Positions 43,453-51,025 of a DNA stretch of 64,000 nt are shown here, one piece after another. Position 1 is the first letter of the stretch, and every line of letters starts with the position of its first letter. Origin of the DNA: Erysipelotrichaceae bacterium (GTDB lineage Bacteria; Bacillota_I; Bacilli_A; Erysipelotrichales; Erysipelotrichaceae); NCBI GenBank assembly GCA_030526485.1, contig JAUNCS010000002.1, positions 30,374 to 94,373 on the forward strand. Direction: 5' to 3'. The translations under genes were made by a program, and so were the position numbers. The notes beneath the pieces are model-generated. The model worked only from the letters and a program-made list of their open reading frames with translations. It did no database searches and had not been told where the DNA came from.

Positions 43453-43879
43453 AATCAATCAATTCATCTATCGCCATCAGATAGCCCTTTAGTCCCTGAC
43501 CCATAATAGTTTTAATGGCTACCTTAGAGACATAGGAAATCTGTCTGAAATCTTCTCTTTGGCTGACATCAGAAATATGCACTTCAACTGTAGGAATACC
43601 CACGCTCTTTAAGGCATCCAAAATAGCTACTGAAGTATGAGTATAGGCTGCTGGATTGATGACAATGCCATCAATCTTGCCATAGGCTTCCTGAATATTA
43701 TCAACAATAAAGCCCTCGTGATTGGACTGGAAAAAGTCTACTTCGACATTCTTTTCTTTTGCGTAGTCTTCTATCATCTTTAAAAGATAATCATAGGTTT
43801 CCTTACCATAAATACCCGGTTCTCTAATACCCAGCATATTAATATTTGGACCATTTATTACTCTAATTTTCATAAGCAT
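43433..43879 (-). CDS. aroQ: 3-dehydroquinate dehydratase, type II
   Basis: 148 residues. Dehydrates 3-dehydroquinate to 3-dehydroshikimate. Type II features: VINGPNINMLGIREPGIYG with the catalytic Tyr, VINPAAYTHTSVAI, and VEVHISDVSQRE with the active-site His. The ATG at 43879 has GAGG six bases upstream. It overlaps aroEK by 17 bases and aroA by 20. Confidence 0.96.
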   Translation of the reverse strand: MLMKIRVINGPNINMLGIREPGIYGKETYDYLLKMIEDYAKEKNVEVDFFQSNHEGFIVDNIQEAYGKIDGIVINPAAYTHTSVAILDALKSVGIPTVEVHISDVSQREDFRQISYVSKVAIKTIMGQGLKGYLMAIDELIDYESKNK

Positions 43880-45089
43880 TTATTACCTCTATAGAATGTT
43901 CTAGGAATTCATTATCAATGATGGTATCAGCATATTTTTCATACAGTTCTTTACGCTCTGCATATCTTTTTTCTAAAGCTTCTCTATCACTCGATAATGG
44001 TCGACCATTACCAGTCTGTAATTTATCTAATGGAGTCTTTAAATAGAAGACCTTACCATTCTGTTTTAAATTATTAATATTATTCTTTCTTAAAATGACG
44101 CCACCACCAGTTGCGATAATCTGTGAACTGTTTTTAGCTATCCCCTTAATAGTTTCTTCTTCAATATCTCTAAAACCCTTTTCACCGACTTCTTTAAAAA
44201 TATCCGGAATGGTTTTAGCTGTATTCTTAACTATTTCTTCATCCGCATCAATCAGTTTCTTAGCTGTCTTTAGCTTTTTGGAAATGGTTGTCTTACCACA
44301 ACCCGGCATACCTATTAAGACGATATTTTCTTTTTCTTTATAAATCTTATTAAATGTTGTATCCAGGACACTTACATCTAAGTTGATGTCCTTAAAATAT
44401 TCAATAGCTTTAACCGCCTGGGCTACCAGCATATAGAGACCACCCTCGGCTTTTAAACCTCTATCCTTAGCCATTAATACTAAATTAGTTCTTAAAGGAT
44501 TATAGATAGCATCCATTACCGCCTCTAAATTCGGAAACTGATTTATATCAATGGGACAATCCTCATTATGCGGATACATACCCGAAGGTGTTGAATTAAA
44601 GATGATTTGCGTGTCCTTTAATTCATAAGCTTCTTCATAAGATAAAGAATTGTTTCTCTTAGTTCTTGAAACCTTATTGATAGACTTGGCACCCAAGTCT
44701 TCAAAAACCGCATAAGCTGTGTTGCTGGTACCACCAGTACCAAGTATTAAAACATTCTTATCTTTAACTTCGACCTTATTTCTATTAAGCAAAGAAACGA
44801 TGCCATAGTAGTCGGTGTTATAGCCATATAGTTTGCCATCTCTATTAACGACCGTATTAACCGCATTAATTTTTCTGGCTTTTTCATCTACTACATCAAG
44901 CCACTTGATAACAGTCTGCTTATAAGGGATTGTCACATTAACTGCACTGAAATTCTTTTCCTTAAAAAAGACTTCCAGTTCTTCTTCATTTAATTCAATC
45001 AGGTCATATTCATAATCCATGATTTCTTCATGAATTATCTTTGAAAAGCTATGGCCAAGCTTGGCACCAATCAGTCCATATCTTTCCAT
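43863..45089 (-). CDS. aroEK: Fused shikimate dehydrogenase / shikimate kinase
   Basis: 408 residues from the ATG at 45089, one base after the aroC stop. Residues 1-250 are AroE: GLIGAKLGHSFSKIIHE, catalytic Lys57 in NVTIPYK, Asp93 in NTD, NADP motif GTGGTSNTA. Residues 255-408 are AroK: P-loop GMPGCGKTT at 260-268, DADEEI, FRDIEEE, TGGGVILR and NGRPL. It therefore performs the two consecutive steps 3-dehydroshikimate to shikimate-3-phosphate. No frameshift or linker stop is seen. Confidence 0.95.
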   Translation of the reverse strand: MERYGLIGAKLGHSFSKIIHEEIMDYEYDLIELNEEELEVFFKEKNFSAVNVTIPYKQTVIKWLDVVDEKARKINAVNTVVNRDGKLYGYNTDYYGIVSLLNRNKVEVKDKNVLILGTGGTSNTAYAVFEDLGAKSINKVSRTKRNNSLSYEEAYELKDTQIIFNSTPSGMYPHNEDCPIDINQFPNLEAVMDAIYNPLRTNLVLMAKDRGLKAEGGLYMLVAQAVKAIEYFKDINLDVSVLDTTFNKIYKEKENIVLIGMPGCGKTTISKKLKTAKKLIDADEEIVKNTAKTIPDIFKEVGEKGFRDIEEETIKGIAKNSSQIIATGGGVILRKNNINNLKQNGKVFYLKTPLDKLQTGNGRPLSSDREALEKRYAERKELYEKYADTIIDNEFLEHSIEVINAYEN

Positions 45090-45090
45090 A

Positions 45091-46185
45091 TTATTTCTGC
45101 CAATCTGTTCCATAACGAAGTGAACACATATCAACTAAAGCTAAGGCTACCACTGAGTCAATGACGATACGCGCTCTATGAACGATAGCTGGATCATGTC
45201 TGCCCTTAATTTCTAAAGTTGTATCGGAATTTTCCTTTAAGTCGACAGTATTCTGTTTTTTATAAATAGAAGGAGTTGGCTTAACTGCACTTCTGATAAT
45301 GATAGGCATACCATTAGAAATACCACCCTGTATACCACCAGAATTATTAGTTAGGGTTAAGACATCGCCATCTTTCATAAAGAAGTTATCATTAGCCTCT
45401 GAACCTCTCTTATCAGTTATTGAAAAGCCAGCACCAAATTCAACACCCTTAATAGCTGGTACTGAGAAAATATACTTAGCCAGTACACCTTCTAAAGTAT
45501 CAAACCATGGTTCACCAAGACCACCCATCAAACCATAGACTGCGGTTTCAACAATACCACCAACAGAATCTAAATCCAGGGCCGCTTTTTCTGCTTCTAA
45601 AACCATTTCTTCAGCCTTATCATTTTCCAGACAGGCAAAGCTTTGATTATTTAATCTAAGAATTTCTTCTTTTAGATTTTCTTCATCAAAACTTCTTTCT
45701 TCAACACTTCCACATTTCTTAATATGAGAACCGATATAGATGCCCTTGTTTTCTAAAATATCCGAAGCAATAGCCCCTGCTACTACCAAGGCAGCCGTGA
45801 TGCGACCGGAAAAGTGGCCACCACCTCTGGCATCCTGATAGCCATGGTATTTTAAAGTGGCTGTATAATCCGCATGACTTGGTCGAGGACAGTTCTTTAA
45901 AGAATCGTAGTCGCTTGATTTAGTATTGGTATTTTCAATAATTACAGTTAAAGCTGTACCGGTTGTTACATTATCAACAGCACCAGAAATGATTTTGAAT
46001 TCATCCATTTCCACACGTGCAGTTGAAATCTTGCCACTTGGTCTTCTTAAAGACAGTCTTTGTCTGATTCTTTCTTCATCAATCTTAATACCAGGGGCAA
46101 TGCCATCTAAAACAAAGCCAATATATGGCCCATGACTTTCACCAAATAAGGTTATCGCAAAACTTTCGCCTATAGTATTTTTCAT
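45091..46185 (-). CDS. aroC: Chorismate synthase
   Basis: 364 residues. Forms chorismate from EPSP using reduced FMN. Signature motifs: GESFAITLFGESHGPYIG, RPSHADYTATLKYHGYQDARGGGHFSGR, and the C-terminal GRHDPAIVHRA. It overlaps aroB by four bases (ATGA) and is followed one base later by the aroEK start. Confidence 0.97.
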   Translation of the reverse strand: MKNTIGESFAITLFGESHGPYIGFVLDGIAPGIKIDEERIRQRLSLRRPSGKISTARVEMDEFKIISGAVDNVTTGTALTVIIENTNTKSSDYDSLKNCPRPSHADYTATLKYHGYQDARGGGHFSGRITAALVVAGAIASDILENKGIYIGSHIKKCGSVEERSFDEENLKEEILRLNNQSFACLENDKAEEMVLEAEKAALDLDSVGGIVETAVYGLMGGLGEPWFDTLEGVLAKYIFSVPAIKGVEFGAGFSITDKRGSEANDNFFMKDGDVLTLTNNSGGIQGGISNGMPIIIRSAVKPTPSIYKKQNTVDLKENSDTTLEIKGRHDPAIVHRARIVIDSVVALALVDMCSLRYGTDWQK

Positions 46186-47186
46186 TGAAGTTTTCCTCTT
46201 AGACTTTCTGTACTTACATCTTCAAAATAGAAGCTGCCAACCTTATCTACTATCACCGTAGAAACAGTTTTCGCATTAGCTTTCTTATCATGTATCAAGG
46301 CTTCATAAGCCTTATCTTTGTCATATTTATAGCTTGTAGGAAGATTATACTTTTCAAGAACTTTTTTAATGCGTTCCTTTAAAGCTTCATCCTTGCTTAT
46401 CATCAGCATGCCCAGCCCTACACATTCGCCGTGCAACAGTTCACCAAGACCTACAGCACTCTCAACCGCATGTCCTAAAGTGTGACCATAGTTTAGAACC
46501 TTTCTTAGGCCCATTTCCTTTTCATCATTTTCGACAACATATTTCTTAAACTTCAGACTTCTGATAATTACTTCATCAAGTCTTTCAAGTGCATTATCTT
46601 CTTCAAAAATTCTAAACAGTTCTTCATCACCAATTAGACCGGTCTTAATCGCTTCCGCTAAACCTTCATTTAACTGACGGCTGTTTAAAGTCTTTAGAGT
46701 CTCTGGATCAATTAAGACGCGTTTTGGCTGATAGAAAGCCCCAACGATATTTTTAACACCCTCAAAGTCAATGGCTACCTTGCCACCAATTGAAGAGTCA
46801 ATCTGGGAAAGCGTAGTAGTGGGAATATTATAGAAATCAATGCCACGCATATAGGAAGCTGCCACAAAGCCACTCAAATCACCTACAACGCCACCACCTA
46901 CCGCAACTACGACATCTTTTCTTGAGAAATTATGTTTAATCAGTTCTTTTAAAACTTCCTGGTAGGTATTGATATTCTTACTGGCCTCACCCTGTTTAAA
47001 AGTATAGATATAGCCTTCTTTTGACTGCTTAGCTATTTTTTCACTATAGATAGAAGGAACTCCTGAATCGGTCACAATTAAAACTTTGCGGTCCAGATTT
47101 AAAAAATCCTTCGCCCTGTCCAATATGCCATGTTCATAGATGATGTCATATGAGTTTTCTTTTAAATCCATGTGTATTGTTTCCAT
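46182..47186 (-). CDS. aroB: 3-dehydroquinate synthase
   Basis: 334 residues. NAD- and Zn-dependent cyclisation of DAHP to 3-dehydroquinate. Motifs: VVAVGGGVVGDLSGFVAASYMRGI, PTTTLSQIDSSIGGKVAID, NEGLAEAIKTGLIGD, and NYGHTLGHAVE with zinc ligands. AAGGAGG precedes the ATG. It is the first structural gene after the Tyr/Phe attenuator; no DAHP synthase gene is in the operon. Confidence 0.96.
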   Translation of the reverse strand: METIHMDLKENSYDIIYEHGILDRAKDFLNLDRKVLIVTDSGVPSIYSEKIAKQSKEGYIYTFKQGEASKNINTYQEVLKELIKHNFSRKDVVVAVGGGVVGDLSGFVAASYMRGIDFYNIPTTTLSQIDSSIGGKVAIDFEGVKNIVGAFYQPKRVLIDPETLKTLNSRQLNEGLAEAIKTGLIGDEELFRIFEEDNALERLDEVIIRSLKFKKYVVENDEKEMGLRKVLNYGHTLGHAVESAVGLGELLHGECVGLGMLMISKDEALKERIKKVLEKYNLPTSYKYDKDKAYEALIHDKKANAKTVSTVIVDKVGSFYFEDVSTESLRGKLQ

Positions 47187-47204
47187 GAGTCCTCCTTTTT
47201 AAAA

Positions 47205-47229
47205 AAGCAACCCTGCTAGATGGTTGCTT
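47205..47229 (-). terminator. Attenuator terminator of the aro operon
   Basis: AAGCAACC/GGTTGCTT, eight pairs, nine-base loop, then TTTTTT on the minus strand, 19 bases before the aroB start. Its 5' arm can instead pair with GGTTGCC at 47248-47254, directly after the leader stop codon. Confidence 0.88.
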
Positions 47230-47247
47230 AAGTAATTCAAAAATTTA

Positions 47248-47333
47248 GGCAACCTCAAAAATTATCCTTATTAAAGAAATAAAAGTAATAATAATTTTTG
47301 AAGTTTAAGTTTTTCATAATTGAATTTATTATA
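47248..47333 (-). promoter_or_regulatory. aro operon promoter and antiterminator region
   Basis: TATAAT at 47328-47333 lies ten bases before the leader ATG, so the transcript would start almost at that codon. GGTTGCC (47248-47254) is the alternative partner for GCAACC (47222-47227) and is the antiterminator arm. Confidence 0.65.
47255..47317 (-). CDS. Phe/Tyr-rich leader peptide of the aro operon
   Basis: Twenty codons from the ATG at 47317 to TGA at 47255-47257. Nine are aromatic (five Phe, four Tyr), including the uninterrupted run YYYFYFF at residues 9-15; no Trp. There is no Shine-Dalgarno, but a TATAAT ten bases upstream implies a leaderless or near-leaderless transcript. The stop codon abuts the antiterminator arm. 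This is the layout of classical ribosome-mediated attenuation, and the codons match the operon's end products. Confidence 0.82.
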   Translation of the reverse strand: MKNLNFKNYYYFYFFNKDNF

Positions 47334-47336
47334 CTA

Positions 47337-47870
47337 CTATAATTCCGCGATGACTCTGCAAGGTAGACCAGTAGTACCCCTTAAATTCATTGGATAGATG
47401 TGGATGATAAATTCCATATCAATGATTTCTTTTAAATTAATCAGATTTTCAATGACGAAGACCCCATTGTCCGCACAATACTGATCAACTGGAGTATGTT
47501 CCACACCTCTTCTAATGCCCGGGGCATCAATACCAATCATAGAGATGCATTTATTTAATAAGGCATCAATTAATTCCCTGGATAATTGTGGATGATTGTG
47601 TCGATAATCCTCTGAACCATATTCATATTCTTCAATATGCTTAGTACAGAAACCAACAAACATATCTCTTTCTGCCTTATCTAAATCAATATCATCAATA
47701 GCGATTTCTCTATCCTTAATATGACTGACATCAAAGATAATAGCCTTTCTTTTAGTGAAGTCTAAAGGAAAGACCTGATTCATCACATCAAAGTGGGTGC
47801 CAAAGTGTCCTAATAATTTCAAATTATCCTTAATATTTAAATCCAGTTCCAGTGTCAGATCAATAAGCAT
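47337..47870 (-). CDS. Cyclase-family (KynB-like) metal hydrolase
   Basis: 177 residues, a short member of the putative cyclase / kynurenine formamidase family. The metal motif HFGTHFD is at about residues 22-28, followed by IGIDAPGIRR and the typical C-terminal GLPCRVIAEL. Members hydrolyse amides or lactones. The usual proline-histidine after the motif (DxPxH) is altered to DVMNQ, so activity is uncertain. It sits one base after mgtC and just upstream of the aro leader. Confidence 0.75.
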   Translation of the reverse strand: MLIDLTLELDLNIKDNLKLLGHFGTHFDVMNQVFPLDFTKRKAIIFDVSHIKDREIAIDDIDLDKAERDMFVGFCTKHIEEYEYGSEDYRHNHPQLSRELIDALLNKCISMIGIDAPGIRRGVEHTPVDQYCADNGVFVIENLINLKEIIDMEFIIHIYPMNLRGTTGLPCRVIAEL

Positions 47871-48302
47871 TTATTTCTCCTTCTTTTTAATATATTTCTT
47901 TTCTAAATAAGCCATTAACTTGATTACTACAAAGTAACAGATAACCGCTGGAAAGACCAGATGGAAATAATCTGAGCCGAGACAAATACCGATACAACCA
48001 GCAAACCAGACGCTGGCTGCCGTCGTTAAGCCTTCGATATGATTATCTCTATTCAGTATTACACCAGCTCCTAAAAAGCCTAAACCCGATACGACCTGAG
48101 CCGATAGACGCATAGGGTCACCAATATTTGTATCCTTGAAAGTCAAAAGACCAATAATGGTAATCATGGTGGCACCTAAGCATACTAAAGAATGGGTTTT
48201 AATACCGGCCGGTTTGCCTCTTCTTTCTCTATCAAAACCGATTATCGCCCCAACTATTGTTGATAAAAGGATTTTAAATGAAGATATTAACAGATTATTC
48301 AT
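47871..48302 (-). CDS. MgtC/SapB-family membrane protein
   Basis: 143 residues with four membrane helices; the MgtC signature GAIIGFDRERRGKPAGIKTHSLVCLGATMITI is clear, as is LGFLGAGVILN and GLTTAASVWFAGCIGI. It lacks the long C-terminal ACT-like domain of Salmonella MgtC, like the YhiD subgroup. Role in Mg2+ stress or membrane potential is known only for relatives. Divergent from the lactate permease gene. Confidence 0.9.
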   Translation of the reverse strand: MNNLLISSFKILLSTIVGAIIGFDRERRGKPAGIKTHSLVCLGATMITIIGLLTFKDTNIGDPMRLSAQVVSGLGFLGAGVILNRDNHIEGLTTAASVWFAGCIGICLGSDYFHLVFPAVICYFVVIKLMAYLEKKYIKKKEK

Positions 48303-48326
48303 AAGACTTACTCTTTTCTTTTCTTA

Positions 48327-48374
48327 ATTATAAACTAGTCTAAAATTCATTATGTTGTACAATTAACTAGTTAA
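48327..48374. promoter_or_regulatory. Divergent promoter with two ACTAGT sites
   Basis: A TATAAT for mgtC lies at 48327-48332 (minus). A perfect 12-base palindrome TTAACTAGTTAA (48363-48374) sits at the probable start of lldP transcription, and a second ACTAGT core at 48334 is 32 bases (three turns) from the first core at 48366. Confidence 0.45.
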
Positions 48375-48385
48375 GGAGAAACACT

Positions 48386-49912
48386 ATGGTTTTATTTATC
48401 CTATCTTTATTACCGATTATCTGGCTGGTTATCGGACTATGTGTCCTGAAAATGCCTTCTTATAAAGCATCAATCATTACTTTACTGATTGCCATGCTGG
48501 AAGGACTATTTATCTGGAAAGCTCCAGTAATCAATGTTCTTACTGCTGCCCTTGAGGGATTTGTGATGGCCCTATGGCCAATCGTGATTGTTATTATCGC
48601 TGCTATCTTTACCTACAACATTACCGTAAAGACTGGGGCTATGGAAACAATCAAAACCTTATTATGTTCTATCAGTGATGACTCTAGAGTCTTAGCATTA
48701 TTACTTGCCTGGGGCTTTGGTGGTTTCATGGAAGGCATGGCTGGCTTTGGTACAGCGGTTGCTATCCCAGTGGGCATGCTGATAACTTTAGGCTTTGATC
48801 CAATCCTGGCTGTAGTTATCTGTCTGGTTGCCAATGGTTGCCCAACAATGTTTGGTTCTGTAGCTGTTCCAACTACTACCCTGGCTTCATTAGTAAATAT
48901 CGATGTAATGTCACTATCATTTACTTCAGCACTTATGGCTGCTCCACTATATTTCATTACACCGTTTATTGTTGTAAGCCTGGTATCTAAATCATTTAAG
49001 AAGTCACTGGATATCTTACCAGTTACCTTAGCTTCTTCATTAGGCTTTATTGTTCCAGTTATCCTGTTTGCCAAGCTGGTTGGTCCAGAATTATGTGATA
49101 TCATTGCCGCCTTAATTTCTATGGGCTTAACTATCTGGGCTGCCAAGACTTTCAAGAAAAAGGAAACAGCTAAGGAGTACAAGCTAAGTCTTTCTATCAC
49201 TAAGATTGATACAAAAACAGCTATGATAGCTGTCTGCCCATTTGTCTTAATCTTTGTGGTATTACTATTAACAAGTAACTTCTTCCCATTTATTCACGAC
49301 AGTCTATCATCTGTAAAAACTGTCTTAAATATCTATAAGGGAGATCCAAATGCCAAGTTAACTCTTACCTGGATTAATACGCCAGGTGTACTGATTCTCT
49401 TCTGTGGTATTGTTGGTGGCTTTGTTCAAAAACTGAATGTAAAAGAAATGCTGGACATCTTTGTTTCAACTGTTAAACAAATGTCTAAAACAATTATTAC
49501 CATGCTGGCAGTTCTAGGTTCTGCCAAGGTCATGGGCTACACTGGCATGATTGCTTCAATGGCATCATTCTTCGTAGCTTCTCTTGGAACTTACTATCCG
49601 CTGGTTGCTCCATTACTTGGTGCTATCGGAACCTTCGTAACCGGTTCTGGTACAAGTTCAGAAGTATTATTTGGCAATGTTCAGGTTTCAGCTGCTGAAG
49701 CCTTAAATATCAATAAAGTCTGGTTGGCTGCATCTAACTCATTAGGCACAGCTACCGGCAAGATGTTATCACCACAAACCATCGCCATTGGCACAGCTGC
49801 TTGTGGTAAGGAAGGCGAAGATGGATTGGTTCTTTCAAAGGTAATTCCAATTGCCTTAATCTATATCGTCCTATCAGCCTTAATTGTTTATTTTGGAAAA
49901 GGAATCATGTAA
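48386..49912 (+). CDS. lldP: L-lactate permease family transporter (LldP/LctP)
   Basis: 508 residues with 12 or more membrane helices. Family stretches: GGFMEGMAGFGTAVAIPVGMLITLGFDP, and the late GTFVTGSGTSSEVLFGNVQ and AANSLG-like region ASNSLGTATGKMLSPQTIAIG. AAGGAG precedes the ATG. The family carries lactate or glycolate with protons. An NAD-dependent lactate enzyme (the HPr-D-LDH fusion) is 10 kb away, consistent with lactate export or exchange. Confidence 0.92.
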   Translation: MVLFILSLLPIIWLVIGLCVLKMPSYKASIITLLIAMLEGLFIWKAPVINVLTAALEGFVMALWPIVIVIIAAIFTYNITVKTGAMETIKTLLCSISDDSRVLALLLAWGFGGFMEGMAGFGTAVAIPVGMLITLGFDPILAVVICLVANGCPTMFGSVAVPTTTLASLVNIDVMSLSFTSALMAAPLYFITPFIVVSLVSKSFKKSLDILPVTLASSLGFIVPVILFAKLVGPELCDIIAALISMGLTIWAAKTFKKKETAKEYKLSLSITKIDTKTAMIAVCPFVLIFVVLLLTSNFFPFIHDSLSSVKTVLNIYKGDPNAKLTLTWINTPGVLILFCGIVGGFVQKLNVKEMLDIFVSTVKQMSKTIITMLAVLGSAKVMGYTGMIASMASFFVASLGTYYPLVAPLLGAIGTFVTGSGTSSEVLFGNVQVSAAEALNINKVWLAASNSLGTATGKMLSPQTIAIGTAACGKEGEDGLVLSKVIPIALIYIVLSALIVYFGKGIM

Positions 49913-49936
49913 AAAGGAAGCGTTCGCTTCCTTTTT
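49911..49936 (+). terminator. Intrinsic terminator after lldP
   Basis: Twelve perfect pairs (AAAAAGGAAGCG and complement) with a two-base loop and T-run; overlaps the lldP stop codon. Confidence 0.9.
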
Positions 49937-50098
49937 TAAGTCATGAATTTTCAACTGCGTTGTGGACCGCTTATAAAATTCCATTATAGTTATACACGTA
50001 ATGAGTAATGAAACTTGGGAAGACCTTCATTACCTATATAACTTAATTTTATTTTAATGTTTAATATTATTTATTAACCGCTTTCATTTGCATACTAT

Positions 50099-50115
50099 TA
50101 TAAGTTTTACTTATA
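50099..50115. promoter_or_regulatory. Palindrome upstream of the LysR gene
   Basis: TATAAGTTTTACTTATA, seven-base arms with a three-base centre, ends eight bases before the LysR start codon. It contains a T-N11-A core and may be an autoregulatory site. Confidence 0.45.
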
Positions 50116-50123
50116 CTTAGTAT

Positions 50124-51014
50124 ATGAACATCCATCAATTAGAATATTTTATTGCCGTAGCAGAAAATAAGAGTTTTACTAAAGCCGGCTCCCAATTTTT
50201 TATTTCGCAAACAGCTATTACTCAACAGATTAAACAGCTTGAAGAAGAGCTGGGCTGTCAGTTAATCGACAGATCTACCAGACCCCTAAGCTTAACTATT
50301 GCCGGAAAGACTTTCTTAAAAGAAAGCAAGTCTATCATCAACCAGCTAGGAATCGCCATTAATAAAACCAAGGAATCAGTAAATGTTGCCGAAGGAGCTC
50401 TAAAGATTGGTTTCCTTAAAGGATTTGAAAGAAGTGACTTCTCCAATACACTGGCCAAGTTCCATCATTTATATCCAAACACTATCATCACCCTATATCG
50501 TATGAGTTCCGATGAACTTTCTCAGGAATTAAAAAATGGCAATCTTGATGCAATAATTACCTGGGATAATGAAAACTTCTACAAGCAGGATAACTTCTAT
50601 TCAAGAGTGTTCAATAAAATCCCTTTAATAGTGGCAATGTATAAAAATCACCCATTAGCTAAGAAAGACAAACTAACAAGATTTGATTTGCAGAACGAAA
50701 ACCTGATCTATATGTCGAGAACTTCTAATAACGATCAGTTTGCAGAGAGCTATTATTTAAATATTTATTATGAATCAGGTATTTGTCCTAATATTCTATT
50801 CTCATCAAGTGACTTTGAAAGCATACTTATGATGGTGGCTTCTGAACAGGGAATTTCCGTAATGCCGGAATACTGTACCAACAAATTAAGCAATGCCGAT
50901 AACCTGGTTTTCCGTCCCTTAACTGGTGAAAAAGAATTTGAAATAGTTTCATTTGTCTATCGCAAAGATAATCCTAATATTGAACTTATTAATAAGCTCG
51001 ATGAAATGATTTAG
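50124..51014 (+). CDS. LysR-family transcriptional regulator
   Basis: 296 residues. The N-terminal winged helix is typical (MNIHQLEYFIAVAENKSFTKAGSQFFISQTAITQQIKQLEEELGC), followed by a ligand-binding domain with ALKIGFLKGFERSDF and LDAIITWDNE. No Shine-Dalgarno is seen and a palindrome ends eight bases upstream, so it may be translated from a leaderless mRNA. It overlaps or abuts the MATE gene downstream, which it may regulate. Confidence 0.93.
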   Translation: MNIHQLEYFIAVAENKSFTKAGSQFFISQTAITQQIKQLEEELGCQLIDRSTRPLSLTIAGKTFLKESKSIINQLGIAINKTKESVNVAEGALKIGFLKGFERSDFSNTLAKFHHLYPNTIITLYRMSSDELSQELKNGNLDAIITWDNENFYKQDNFYSRVFNKIPLIVAMYKNHPLAKKDKLTRFDLQNENLIYMSRTSNNDQFAESYYLNIYYESGICPNILFSSSDFESILMMVASEQGISVMPEYCTNKLSNADNLVFRPLTGEKEFEIVSFVYRKDNPNIELINKLDEMI

Positions 51015-51025
51015 TGGTAGAATTG

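Noticed and set aside
47187..47336. T-box riboswitch before aroB
   Set aside because: The leader is too short and lacks the T-box antiterminator sequence; the Phe/Tyr peptide and simple three-arm switch explain it better.
48613..49200. 195-codon open frame on the minus strand opposite lldP
   Set aside because: Antisense to a full-length permease; composition follows codon positions of lldP and no start signals are present.
50005..50033. Small RNA hairpin between lldP and lysR
   Set aside because: Eight-pair GTAATGAA/TTCATTAC stem with a 13-base loop but no promoter or T-run to define a transcript.
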